NCBI GenBank assembly: GCA_009594995.1
Contig: VOPR01000088.1
Coordinates: 1-55,148, forward strand
Direction of reading: 5' to 3'
Length of the DNA: 55,148 nt
From: Nitrospira sp.
GTDB lineage: Bacteria; Nitrospirota; Nitrospiria; Nitrospirales; Nitrospiraceae
How positions within the stretch are numbered: the first letter of the stretch is position 1; every line of letters starts with the position of its first letter. Shown one piece after another: positions 25,126 to 32,900 of the stretch. The position numbers and the translations under genes are program-made. The notes under the pieces were generated by a model. The model had not been told where the DNA came from. It ran no database searches and saw only the letters and a list, made by a program, of their open reading frames with translations.

Positions 25126-26676
25126 CTATTCGAGCTGCAGTCTGTACCGTTCAAGGGTGGTGGCCTTGTTGCGGGCCAGGTTCGAGAGCGACTTGTTGTA
25201 GTCCACGGTCGCCCGGAGTTCATTGCCTTGCGCCGTCGCCAGGTCGCGCTGGAAGTCGAGGACAAATCTGGTCGTGCTCAGGCCGACCTTCAATCGTTCC
25301 TGCTCGGCCTGCAACTGTTTCTCGGCCATGATGCGAGCCGACCGCGTCGTTTCAATCCGCTTGAAATCCGTCTGAACGCGTCGCACGGCTTCGCGGACCC
25401 CTACGATGATTTGTTGCCGCACGCTTTGGAGTGAGGACTGGGCATTGCGCGATTCCAATTGCCGTTTGTTGTACGTGCTATAGGCCGAGCGGTTGCCGAT
25501 CGGGTAGCTGAGAACGAGACCGGCCCCGTAATTGTAAAAATCACCGCCGAAGTTCCGTCTGGTCGCGTCACCATAGTCGGCGCCCAAACCGGAGAGCCCC
25601 ATGGTTCCTTGTACCGAGAGGGTCGGGAGTAACTGGTTCTTCGCGAATTTGACATTGAGCTCGCTGGTCTCCACGTTCTTTCCGGCTTGCAAGACCTCCG
25701 GCCGGCGCTCCATGGCGATATCGATGGCTTCCTGCAGGCTGATTGCCTCCAGCGATGTCATTGGAGGATCGGTGGGGACGAGACGCAGGTCCTGCCGAAG
25801 CTCTTCCTCCGCAGGATTCAGGAGGCGGCGCAACTGATCTTCCTGATCGCGGATTGATTTTTCGGCGACGAGGATCTGTTCGACTCGCGAGGCGACGGCG
25901 GCTTCGGCTTGCAGCACATCGACGATCGACATGACGCCGGCCTTGGCTTTGGCGCGATTGCTGGCGAGGAGTTCTTCCGCCGCCTTGAGCGCCGCTTGCG
26001 CGACCTTGAGGTTTTCGTTCGCGAATACCATTTCCCAAAACGTTTGTTCCACGGTGGCAATGACAGTCAGCACGCGATCAAGGAACACATGCTGCTCGAC
26101 CGTGGCGTTGTTCTGCGCGATCGAGATGAATGTCCGGTTGACGTCGGTTCCGAAGTTTTTCAGTAACGGCTGGGTGACTGTGAGGGCGAGGCCGCCGGTC
26201 CAGGCCGGGTTGAAGAGGAAGGTGTTGGGGCCGCTCACATAGCTGCGCTGAGGACTGTAGTTCAAATCGTAGTTGGCGCCGGTCGGGAGATTCTGCGTGA
26301 TGTCGGCCGTCACCGTGGACGTGTTCTGATCGAACTTCGTAATGTCCTGCAGGTTGGCCCCGGTGAAGCCCAGGATCGGCCGGTTGAGCGGTGCGACCTG
26401 CCGGTTGTATTGCCCGTTCAAGCTGACGGTCGGATCGAACTTCGCTTGTTCGATGATGATGTCGGCCAGGCGGCTTTCCTTGGTTTGCCGTCCGATATGG
26501 ATATCGAGGTTGTTTTGCAGCGCTTTCAGGACGGCATCAGCCAGCGACATGGGCTCGCGGCGTTCCGTCGGGACCGGTTTGTTCACTTCCAGTCCAAACG
26601 AATCGGGCGCCGCTGAGAGAAAGAGCGCCGCCGCGCTCCCGATACAAAGGCATCCCCGGAGGATTGACTTCTTCAT
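25126..26676 (-). CDS. TolC family outer membrane efflux protein
   Basis: A 516-residue outer-membrane factor. The signal peptide runs to about residue 28 and two tandem OEP domains follow, each with long coiled-coil helices (LKVAQAALKAAEELLASNRA, then MSIVDVLQAEAAVASRVEQI; and YNKRQLESRNAQSSLQSV, VGLSTTRFVLDFQRDLATA). It would form the trimeric exit duct of a type I secretion or tripartite efflux system, but no inner-membrane pump or adaptor lies beside it. AGGAG lies 7 bases before the ATG at 26676. It is followed by the CPBP gene and is divergent from a small secreted protein. Confidence 0.92.
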   Translation of the reverse strand: MKKSILRGCLCIGSAAALFLSAAPDSFGLEVNKPVPTERREPMSLADAVLKALQNNLDIHIGRQTKESRLADIIIEQAKFDPTVSLNGQYNRQVAPLNRPILGFTGANLQDITKFDQNTSTVTADITQNLPTGANYDLNYSPQRSYVSGPNTFLFNPAWTGGLALTVTQPLLKNFGTDVNRTFISIAQNNATVEQHVFLDRVLTVIATVEQTFWEMVFANENLKVAQAALKAAEELLASNRAKAKAGVMSIVDVLQAEAAVASRVEQILVAEKSIRDQEDQLRRLLNPAEEELRQDLRLVPTDPPMTSLEAISLQEAIDIAMERRPEVLQAGKNVETSELNVKFAKNQLLPTLSVQGTMGLSGLGADYGDATRRNFGGDFYNYGAGLVLSYPIGNRSAYSTYNKRQLESRNAQSSLQSVRQQIIVGVREAVRRVQTDFKRIETTRSARIMAEKQLQAEQERLKVGLSTTRFVLDFQRDLATAQGNELRATVDYNKSLSNLARNKATTLERYRLQLE

Positions 26677-26763
26677 AACAAACTCCTTGATGCGAGGTCT
26701 GGGTTGGGCCATACTGAATTCGAGATGATGGTGGCGTGGTACCATAAACGGAAGTCGGTGTCC

Positions 26764-27183
26764 ATGCTGAGGAGAGTGTGTGTGGCTGCGAATTGCGTGA
26801 ACAGGATCCTGTCGGCGGCAGGGCTGGTGATGCTGGTGGTCGCGTCCACGGCAGCGGCGCAATCTGTCTCGGGCGTGCGCGGGTTTAACGGCGGCGTGGC
26901 TCCGTTATTCAATCTCGCCGGGCCCGGCAACCTGTATACCGATAATCAGGGGACGCAGGGTTTCATCTATAATTTCGGGAATAACTTCGAATCGTACAAT
27001 TTCCGGAATCCCGCCACCGGGCAGGCTTGGAGCGGCGCCATGATGACGCTCGGACCGCAACTGTCGGTGGGGCTGATTCAGGGCGCGAATCAAGCCGGAT
27101 CGCCCGTGGTCTTTCCTCCCGTGCCTCGTGAAACAGGGCCGCTTCCTCCCATTCAGTCGGGCCTGCTCGACGACATTCCGTGA
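26764..27183 (+). CDS. small secreted Gly/Asn-rich protein, unknown
   Basis: The 139-residue product has a clear Sec signal peptide (hydrophobic about residues 14-26, TAAAQ cleavage region). The mature part is rich in Gly, Asn, Phe and Pro (NLAGPGNLYTDNQGTQGF, NFGNNFESYNFRNPATGQ) and ends with a Pro-rich tail (FPPVPRETGPLPP). No family is recognised. It is divergent from the tolC-like gene and could be an exported partner, which is only a guess from position. The ATG at 26764 gives the best signal peptide; an in-frame upstream start at 26704 is possible. Confidence 0.7.
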   Translation: MLRRVCVAANCVNRILSAAGLVMLVVASTAAAQSVSGVRGFNGGVAPLFNLAGPGNLYTDNQGTQGFIYNFGNNFESYNFRNPATGQAWSGAMMTLGPQLSVGLIQGANQAGSPVVFPPVPRETGPLPPIQSGLLDDIP

Positions 27184-27740
27184 TCGCCACTCTACCCTCG
27201 CGTTTTCCGCTGCAGGTCGTTTCCTATTCAGAATGCTGCCAAGGTTAATCCTCGTTCCGGCTTCTCGGGCGCTCCTTCGTTAACGCCTCTGAGCTCTTCA
27301 TGCCGTAACTTTCTGGCGCGGCAGTGACCGCGCTCTGTGGCGGTTTGGTGTGTCGAGGCAAGCCTGTCACAGCCGTTCTGCTCGAATGTCTTATTTATCA
27401 ACAGAATCCACAGGCCGTACCTTGAGGTGTTCATGAGCTAAAAGGTTGGCTGATAACTTTCAAGTAATTGATTACATGAATGATTTCTGAGAAGTGTGAG
27501 TTGGCCCTATCGCTGACGCCAGTGGCGGTATGACGCTTGCTTTGCCCTCCGCTCATCGCGTCTCATCACCTTCAATTGCAGCAAGACGACAAAAACAATG
27601 TGCCCATGTCAAAGATGTCAATTGAATCAAATATGCGGAACAGAAAGAATGCCGATGGACGGTGGTAGACGCGGAGTTATGCGAGCCGCTGGCTTCAGGC
27701 ACCCGTCACTGACCGTTCAAGCTTAAAGGAGATTGCGCGT
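27184..27740. other. gene-free region before the glycosyltransferase operon
   Basis: This stretch shows no supported gene. A possible promoter, TTGAAT at 27622-27627 and AAGAAT at 27645-27650 with 17 bases between, lies about 90 bases before the glycosyltransferase gene; it is weak. The part around 27440-27490 is AT-rich, and AAAGGAG at 27726-27732 is the ribosome binding site of the next gene. The length allows an unrecognised small RNA or regulatory leader. Confidence 0.45.
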
Positions 27741-28814
27741 ATGAGGATTGCCCAAGTATCGCCGCTGTGGGAGAGCGTCCCTCCGAAGTTGTATGGAGGA
27801 ACGGAACGCATCGTCTCCTACCTGACGGAAGAACTCGTCCGGCAAGGGCACGAAGTGACGCTGTTCGCCAGCGGTGATTCGGTGACGAAGGCAAAATTGG
27901 AGGCGCCCTGCCAGCAGGCGCTGCGGCTGAACACCGGGATCTTCAACCGCGAAGCCCCGCTGATTCAGATGATGGAGCAGGTGTTCGCGGCTGCCGACCA
28001 ATTCGACCTCATCCACTCCCATCTCGACTTTCTGGCGTTTTCCCTTTCCCGCCGCTGTCGCGTACCGGTCGTGACCACGTTGCACGGGCGGTTGGATTTG
28101 CCGGAGCTCGTGCCGGTCTTCCGTGACTTTGCGGAGTTGCCGTTGGTGTCTATTTCGGATTCCCAGCGTAAGCCGTTGCCCTGGTGCAATTGGCAGAACA
28201 CCGTTTATCACGGGTTGCCGCACGACCTCTATAAATTCCACCCCGAACCGGGCAAGTACCTGGCCTTTTTGGGTCGCGTCTCGCCGGAAAAGTGCCCGGA
28301 TCAAGCGATTGAACTCGCCAAACGTGTCGGCATACCCATGAAGATGGCGGCGAAAGTCGATCCTGCCGATCGTGCCTATTTCGAGCGGGTTGTAGAGCCG
28401 CTTCTCGATCACCCCTTGATCGAGTTTGTCGGAGAGATTACGGACGCAGAGAAGAGTGATTTTATCGGAAACGCTATCGGACTGGTCTGTCCCTATGACT
28501 GGCCGGAACCGTTCGGGCTCGTGTTGATCGAGAGTCTCGCCTGTGGGACACCTGTTCTCGCCTACCGACGGGGATCCATCCCGGAAATCATTGGTCATGG
28601 TGTGACGGGTTTCATCAGTGAAAATCTCGATGAGATGGTAAGCCAGGTATCCAAGCTTGGCACGATCGATCGTCATCGATGCCGCAAGGTGTTCGACGAG
28701 CGATTCACCGCCCAGCGCATGACCCATGACTACGTGAAAATCTACCAACAACTCATCGCGGATGCCGCCGCGCTCCCGAGCAAGACGGGGCCGCAGCACG
28801 CCTCGAACCTCTAG
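27741..28814 (+). CDS. family 4 glycosyltransferase
   Basis: A 357-residue GT-B fold glycosyltransferase of the GT4 type. The N-terminal domain shows PPKLYGGTERIVSYLTEELV and LIHSHLDFLAF; the C-terminal donor domain has FLGRVSPEKCPDQAI, FVGEI and the E-x7-E signature EPFGLVLIESLACGTPV. It uses a nucleotide sugar and is cytoplasmic. AAAGGAG precedes the ATG. It heads a run of genes with MFS, BON and an amylo-alpha-1,6-glucosidase, so it may take part in making or rebuilding a glycogen or osmotic-stress glucan. That role is inference. Confidence 0.92.
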   Translation: MRIAQVSPLWESVPPKLYGGTERIVSYLTEELVRQGHEVTLFASGDSVTKAKLEAPCQQALRLNTGIFNREAPLIQMMEQVFAAADQFDLIHSHLDFLAFSLSRRCRVPVVTTLHGRLDLPELVPVFRDFAELPLVSISDSQRKPLPWCNWQNTVYHGLPHDLYKFHPEPGKYLAFLGRVSPEKCPDQAIELAKRVGIPMKMAAKVDPADRAYFERVVEPLLDHPLIEFVGEITDAEKSDFIGNAIGLVCPYDWPEPFGLVLIESLACGTPVLAYRRGSIPEIIGHGVTGFISENLDEMVSQVSKLGTIDRHRCRKVFDERFTAQRMTHDYVKIYQQLIADAAALPSKTGPQHASNL

Positions 28815-28847
28815 CCAGCGCGACATCAACCTCGCGGAAGGACCAGT

Positions 28848-30128
28848 ATGGCAGACGAGTCGAAGTCCACTCCTGAAACCAATGTGAATGGGTGGCGGTT
28901 ATTGGGGACCCGAGATTTCGGATGTCTCTGGGCCGGTCAGGTTATTTCCCAGATCGGTGACGGATTGAACAAGGTCGCCTTGTTGTGGTTCGTCTATGAA
29001 ATGACCGGATCCGCGCTCAAGATGACCGCGATCGGGTTGTTGCAGACGATTCCTCCGCTGGTATTCGGCCCGCTGATCGGTGTCTACCTCGACTATCTCC
29101 CCAAGAAGACCGTCATGATCGTGGTCGACCTGTTACGAACCTTAATGGTGCTGCTCATACCGCTGTTCTATACGCTTGATATGCTGACGCTGGAACGGCT
29201 CTATGTGTTGGTCTTCCTGATCTCAATCGTCTCTACCGTGTTCGGCCCGGCCCTGGCCTCCGCCGTTCCCCTGATTGTTCAGCGGTCTCAACTCACGACG
29301 GCGAATGCCTTCCTTCAGAGCACCACCAACATTGGTGTCTTGTTGGGACCGGCCATGAGCGGACTCGGCATCGCGCTGATCGGCGCCCAAAATGTCCTGT
29401 ACGTGGACGCCGCCACCTTCCTGCTGTCCGCGCTCTTCCTGTTCCCGATTCGCGTGCGAGAGATTCGGTCGGTGAAAGGGCTTGATGTGTTGGGGACTCC
29501 AGTTCTACAGGACATGATGGTGGGATTCCGTTTCGTCTTCTTGCAGCACCGGGTGGTGTTCTCATTGATGATCACCGCCGTCCTCTACAATTTGGCCATC
29601 AGCGCGTTCGTATTTCTTCTCCCGGTGGTCGCGAAAGAGCTGCTGCAGGTGGGGCCGATGGAGCTTGGCTGGTTGTGGTCCGCTCTGGGTATTGGAATGT
29701 TAGCCGCCTCCATTTGGCTGGCCCGGACGCCGCAAGGAACCTTCCAGGAGCGTATCGGGAAGATCGGCCGCTCCCTGACCATCGGGGGTATTGCGGTCTG
29801 CGCTTTGGGATTGATTCAGACGCCGGTGCTGTTCAGCACCTTTCTCCTGATCGTCATCATCGGTGGGAGCACCTCGTTGTTCTATCCGGTTGTCTGGGCG
29901 ATGCTCCAGGAAGTGACGCCGGAACATTTGCTTGGACGTGTCTTCACCACATTTAGTGTCGGCGGAATGGCATCGGCCATGGTCGGCATGGCGGGATTCG
30001 GATGGGCCGCCGATGCGCTCGGTCCTGCCGTCAGTCTCATCGGAATCGGACTGCTCTTGTTACTCACTGCGATGGTCACGCTGCAGGTAAGCCGCCGTGG
30101 CCTCGTGGTGAGTCCGGCTGTCGCATAG
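28848..30128 (+). CDS. MFS transporter (enterobactin-exporter EntS-like), first copy
   Basis: A 426-residue major facilitator with 12 predicted membrane segments. The N-terminus SQIGDGLNKVALLWFVYEMT and the loop YLDYLPKKTVMI are typical of the MFS_3/EntS-like exporter group. The substrate is unknown. It starts 33 bases after the glycosyltransferase, with GGAAGGA before the ATG. A clear paralogue is encoded at 31457-32752, with a BON protein gene in between, so the two probably arose by duplication within this operon. Confidence 0.88.
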   Translation: MADESKSTPETNVNGWRLLGTRDFGCLWAGQVISQIGDGLNKVALLWFVYEMTGSALKMTAIGLLQTIPPLVFGPLIGVYLDYLPKKTVMIVVDLLRTLMVLLIPLFYTLDMLTLERLYVLVFLISIVSTVFGPALASAVPLIVQRSQLTTANAFLQSTTNIGVLLGPAMSGLGIALIGAQNVLYVDAATFLLSALFLFPIRVREIRSVKGLDVLGTPVLQDMMVGFRFVFLQHRVVFSLMITAVLYNLAISAFVFLLPVVAKELLQVGPMELGWLWSALGIGMLAASIWLARTPQGTFQERIGKIGRSLTIGGIAVCALGLIQTPVLFSTFLLIVIIGGSTSLFYPVVWAMLQEVTPEHLLGRVFTTFSVGGMASAMVGMAGFGWAADALGPAVSLIGIGLLLLLTAMVTLQVSRRGLVVSPAVA

Positions 30129-30348
30129 TCTTCCTTCACAACGATCGTTTTGATATCTACGGCAGCGTCCCTGTGCTTCTGCTGCCGCTCCTGCCGTTGC
30201 ACCGTCCAGAGGGCGGTCGTCAGAGTTGCTTTCTGTTTCTCCGTCGCGTATGTCTTTTCTGTCTGGGATGTGGCCTGTTCTGGGACAATGGGCGAGTGTT
30301 GGATGATCGGCCTCGCTGGTTCGATAGACATCAATACATGAGGGGCGT

Positions 30349-31356
30349 ATGCCGATGCGGATCAATCAGACCGTGTGTGTGGCTGGGGTTCTGACGCTGT
30401 TCGTGGCCTCGGGGCTGTGGGGCGTGAACTCAATGGCTTGGGCAGAGCAGGCCTCCGAGGCAAAGCCGGAAGGTGCACCTGTGCCGGGATCGAAGGAGCC
30501 CGAGGGGAAGGCGAAAGAATCGGAGTCGAAAGCAAAAGAGCCGGATCCCAAACCGAAGGATGCGGACGCCAAGCCGACCGAGCAAAAATCAAAGGAAGCC
30601 GACGTCAAAGCGAAGGAGGCTGAGCCAAAGTCCAAGGACGCGGAGAGCAAGCCTAAAAGTCAGGAACCAAAGGGCAAGGAGTCTGGGACGAAATCCAAGG
30701 AATCGGAACATAAGGCGAAGGAGGCGGAGCAGAAATCTAAGGAGCCGGAGCCGAAGCCAAAAGATTCTGAAGTCGCGGTCGAGCATCCCTGCCCCTCGGT
30801 ACCGCAAGCGCCTGAGGTAAAGCCCGCGGCGGAGGTGCCGGCTCCTTCCGGTGAGCCCGGTGCGGGGGAGCGTCCGAAGACTGCCGAGCCGGAAACCAAG
30901 AAGCCGGTGCGTTCATCGATGGTGACGGCCAAGCTGGCGCTTATGGCGGATCCGCATCTGTTCCCCTATGACATTGAGGTTGATGCCAAGGATAAAGATC
31001 TTGTCTTGTTGGGAAAGGTGGGCCAGGAGTCGGACAAGCGCGTCGCCACGGACATCATCCGATGTCTCGAAGGGGTGCATGCCGTTGAAAATCGTCTCAA
31101 GGTGGAAGCAGATGCGGCCCACGGGCTCGTCGCAGAACGCGACAAGATCATCACTCAATTGGTGAAGGAACGGTTCGAGAAAAGCAAAACCTTGCAATCA
31201 GTCAAATTCGATGTGAAAACAGAGGACGGCATCGTCACGCTGAACGGGGCGACGCGGTTTCAGATCATTGTGCTCGAAGCGGCTCAGGCGGCTCGCCAGG
31301 TTCCCGGCGTGCGCGCGGTGAATACGGATGCGGTGCGATTGGTGGCCGGCGAATAG
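30349..31356 (+). CDS. exported BON-domain protein with long Lys/Glu/Pro/Ser repeat
   Basis: A 335-residue protein with a signal peptide (hydrophobic about residues 8-27), then a low-complexity linker of about 100 residues made of irregular K-E-S/P/A units (about 40-145), a Pro-rich hinge, and two BON domains (about 180-255, LVLLGKVGQESDKRVATDII; and about 262-330, GIVTLNGATRFQIIVLEAAQ). BON modules bind membranes or phospholipids and are common in osmotically induced periplasmic proteins such as OsmY. The linker could span the peptidoglycan layer. AGGGG precedes two ATGs at 30349 and 30355. It lies between two paralogous MFS genes. Confidence 0.85.
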   Translation: MPMRINQTVCVAGVLTLFVASGLWGVNSMAWAEQASEAKPEGAPVPGSKEPEGKAKESESKAKEPDPKPKDADAKPTEQKSKEADVKAKEAEPKSKDAESKPKSQEPKGKESGTKSKESEHKAKEAEQKSKEPEPKPKDSEVAVEHPCPSVPQAPEVKPAAEVPAPSGEPGAGERPKTAEPETKKPVRSSMVTAKLALMADPHLFPYDIEVDAKDKDLVLLGKVGQESDKRVATDIIRCLEGVHAVENRLKVEADAAHGLVAERDKIITQLVKERFEKSKTLQSVKFDVKTEDGIVTLNGATRFQIIVLEAAQAARQVPGVRAVNTDAVRLVAGE

Positions 31357-31456
31357 CAATGGTTCATGAGTCGATTGCCGTAGGAGGTCCGACACGCAGT
31401 CTGCTGACGCAATAGAATCAGGGCGCGCGAGCGGAACAGGGCCGGGGCGCCCGAAC

Positions 31457-32752
31457 GTGAAGTGGTCGCCGCATCTGTTGACGCGCGACTTCACGCTTGT
31501 CTGGTGGGGCCAGATGGTCTCGCAGATCGGCGATGGGGTGTCGAAGCTCGCGTTGCTCTGGTTTGTCTACTCCATCACCGGTTCTCCTCTCAAGACCACG
31601 ATGATCGGGCTGTTGCAAACGCTACCGCCCATTTTGTTCGGCCCCTTCATCGGGGTGATCGTCGATCGTGTTCCCAAGAAACTCCTGCTCATCAGTAGCG
31701 ACCTGATTCGTGCCCTGGTGCTGGGCGTGTTGCCCTGTTTGTTACCGGTCGACTCATTCAGTATCGAGCGGCTGTATCTCATGGTGTTTGTCCATGCCGT
31801 CGCCTCGGCGGTATTCGGCCCGGCATTAACCGCGGCGATTCCCTCGCTGGTGGCCCGCCACGAATTTACCGCCGCCAATGCATTGCTCCAGACCACGACC
31901 AGCATCGGCATCATCGTCGGCCCGGCCCTGAGCGGCGTCGGCATCGCGACGATGAGTTCGCAAGAGGTGCTTTGTGTCAATGCCGTCAGTTATGTCATTT
32001 CGGCGGCCTGCTTTTTATTTATCCGTTTTCCCCGGACGGAATCAGTCTCTGCCGGTGAGGGGTCTCTGGCTGGAACGTTCCGTGATGTTGTCGACGGGTT
32101 TCACTATGTGCTCCATCGGCAGCGGGTCATCCTCATGTTGATCGGCGCGGCATCGATGTACACCTTTGCGACGAGTGCGTTTAGCACCCTCTTTCCGGTG
32201 TTCGGGAAGAAGCTGCTGGATCTCGGCCCGATCGAAGTCGGGTATTTGTGGTCGGCCTTCGGGATCGGACTGTTATTGGTGTCGCTGGGCCTTGTGTCCC
32301 TGTCGGCCTGGTCGCTGCCGAAGCGAATTCAATTGATGGCTGTCTCCAGTTTCATCAGCGGTCTAGCGCTCCTGGGCTTGATCATCACGTCGAATCGGTT
32401 GGCGGCGGCGGGGCTGATGGTGATCATTGGAATGGGCGCCGGCACGCTGACGCCGGTGGCCTGGGGGGTCTTACAAGAGATTGCGCCGACGTCGCTGTTG
32501 GGTCGGGTATTGGCGATTTACAATCTCGGCGCCATGACGTCCGCCATCGCCGGCATGACGATCTTCGGATGGGTGACGCAGGAATTCGGCGAGCGCCCCA
32601 GCGTGTTTGGAATCGGTGTCGGGCTCTTTCTGTCGGCGCTGGTTTCCATGCGGGTAGCCCGATGGGTGCACGTGAATTGGGCGGAGGCGAGTGTTCCCCA
32701 TCAGGAAGAAGCCGGGCCTGTCGTCATGGTGACGCAGCCCACGAGTCATTGA
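31457..32752 (+). CDS. MFS transporter (EntS-like), second copy
   Basis: A 431-residue 12-TM major facilitator, paralogous to 28848-30128: SQIGDGVSKLALLWFVYSIT, FIGVIVDRVPKKLLLI, and a conserved FGPALTAAIPSLVARHEFTA segment. The GTG at 31457 is the best start by alignment with the first copy; no strong ribosome binding site precedes it. It ends 148 bases before the glucosidase gene. Two related transporters in one operon suggest export or import of the same class of solute with different affinity, or a heteromeric function; neither can be chosen. Confidence 0.86.
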   Translation: MKWSPHLLTRDFTLVWWGQMVSQIGDGVSKLALLWFVYSITGSPLKTTMIGLLQTLPPILFGPFIGVIVDRVPKKLLLISSDLIRALVLGVLPCLLPVDSFSIERLYLMVFVHAVASAVFGPALTAAIPSLVARHEFTAANALLQTTTSIGIIVGPALSGVGIATMSSQEVLCVNAVSYVISAACFLFIRFPRTESVSAGEGSLAGTFRDVVDGFHYVLHRQRVILMLIGAASMYTFATSAFSTLFPVFGKKLLDLGPIEVGYLWSAFGIGLLLVSLGLVSLSAWSLPKRIQLMAVSSFISGLALLGLIITSNRLAAAGLMVIIGMGAGTLTPVAWGVLQEIAPTSLLGRVLAIYNLGAMTSAIAGMTIFGWVTQEFGERPSVFGIGVGLFLSALVSMRVARWVHVNWAEASVPHQEEAGPVVMVTQPTSH

Positions 32753-32900
32753 GTTCAGCAGCAAATCTATTTGTGTCGCGTGGCTTGACCTATACAGTGT
32801 CTCCGCAGACGGAGCGAACAGAGCGCGCGCAGCTGGCGTCCAGGCATGTTGAGGGCATCAGCTTGTCGCATCGGTGATTCTGGGATCACGGGAGGAAGAC

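Noticed and set aside
27228..27434. Short minus-strand frame before the glycosyltransferase operon
   Set aside because: No ribosome binding site and no recognisable protein; the region is treated as non-coding.
29882..30334. 150-codon minus-strand frame between the first MFS and BON genes
   Set aside because: Overlaps the MFS gene end and BON upstream region, lacks a good start site and family.
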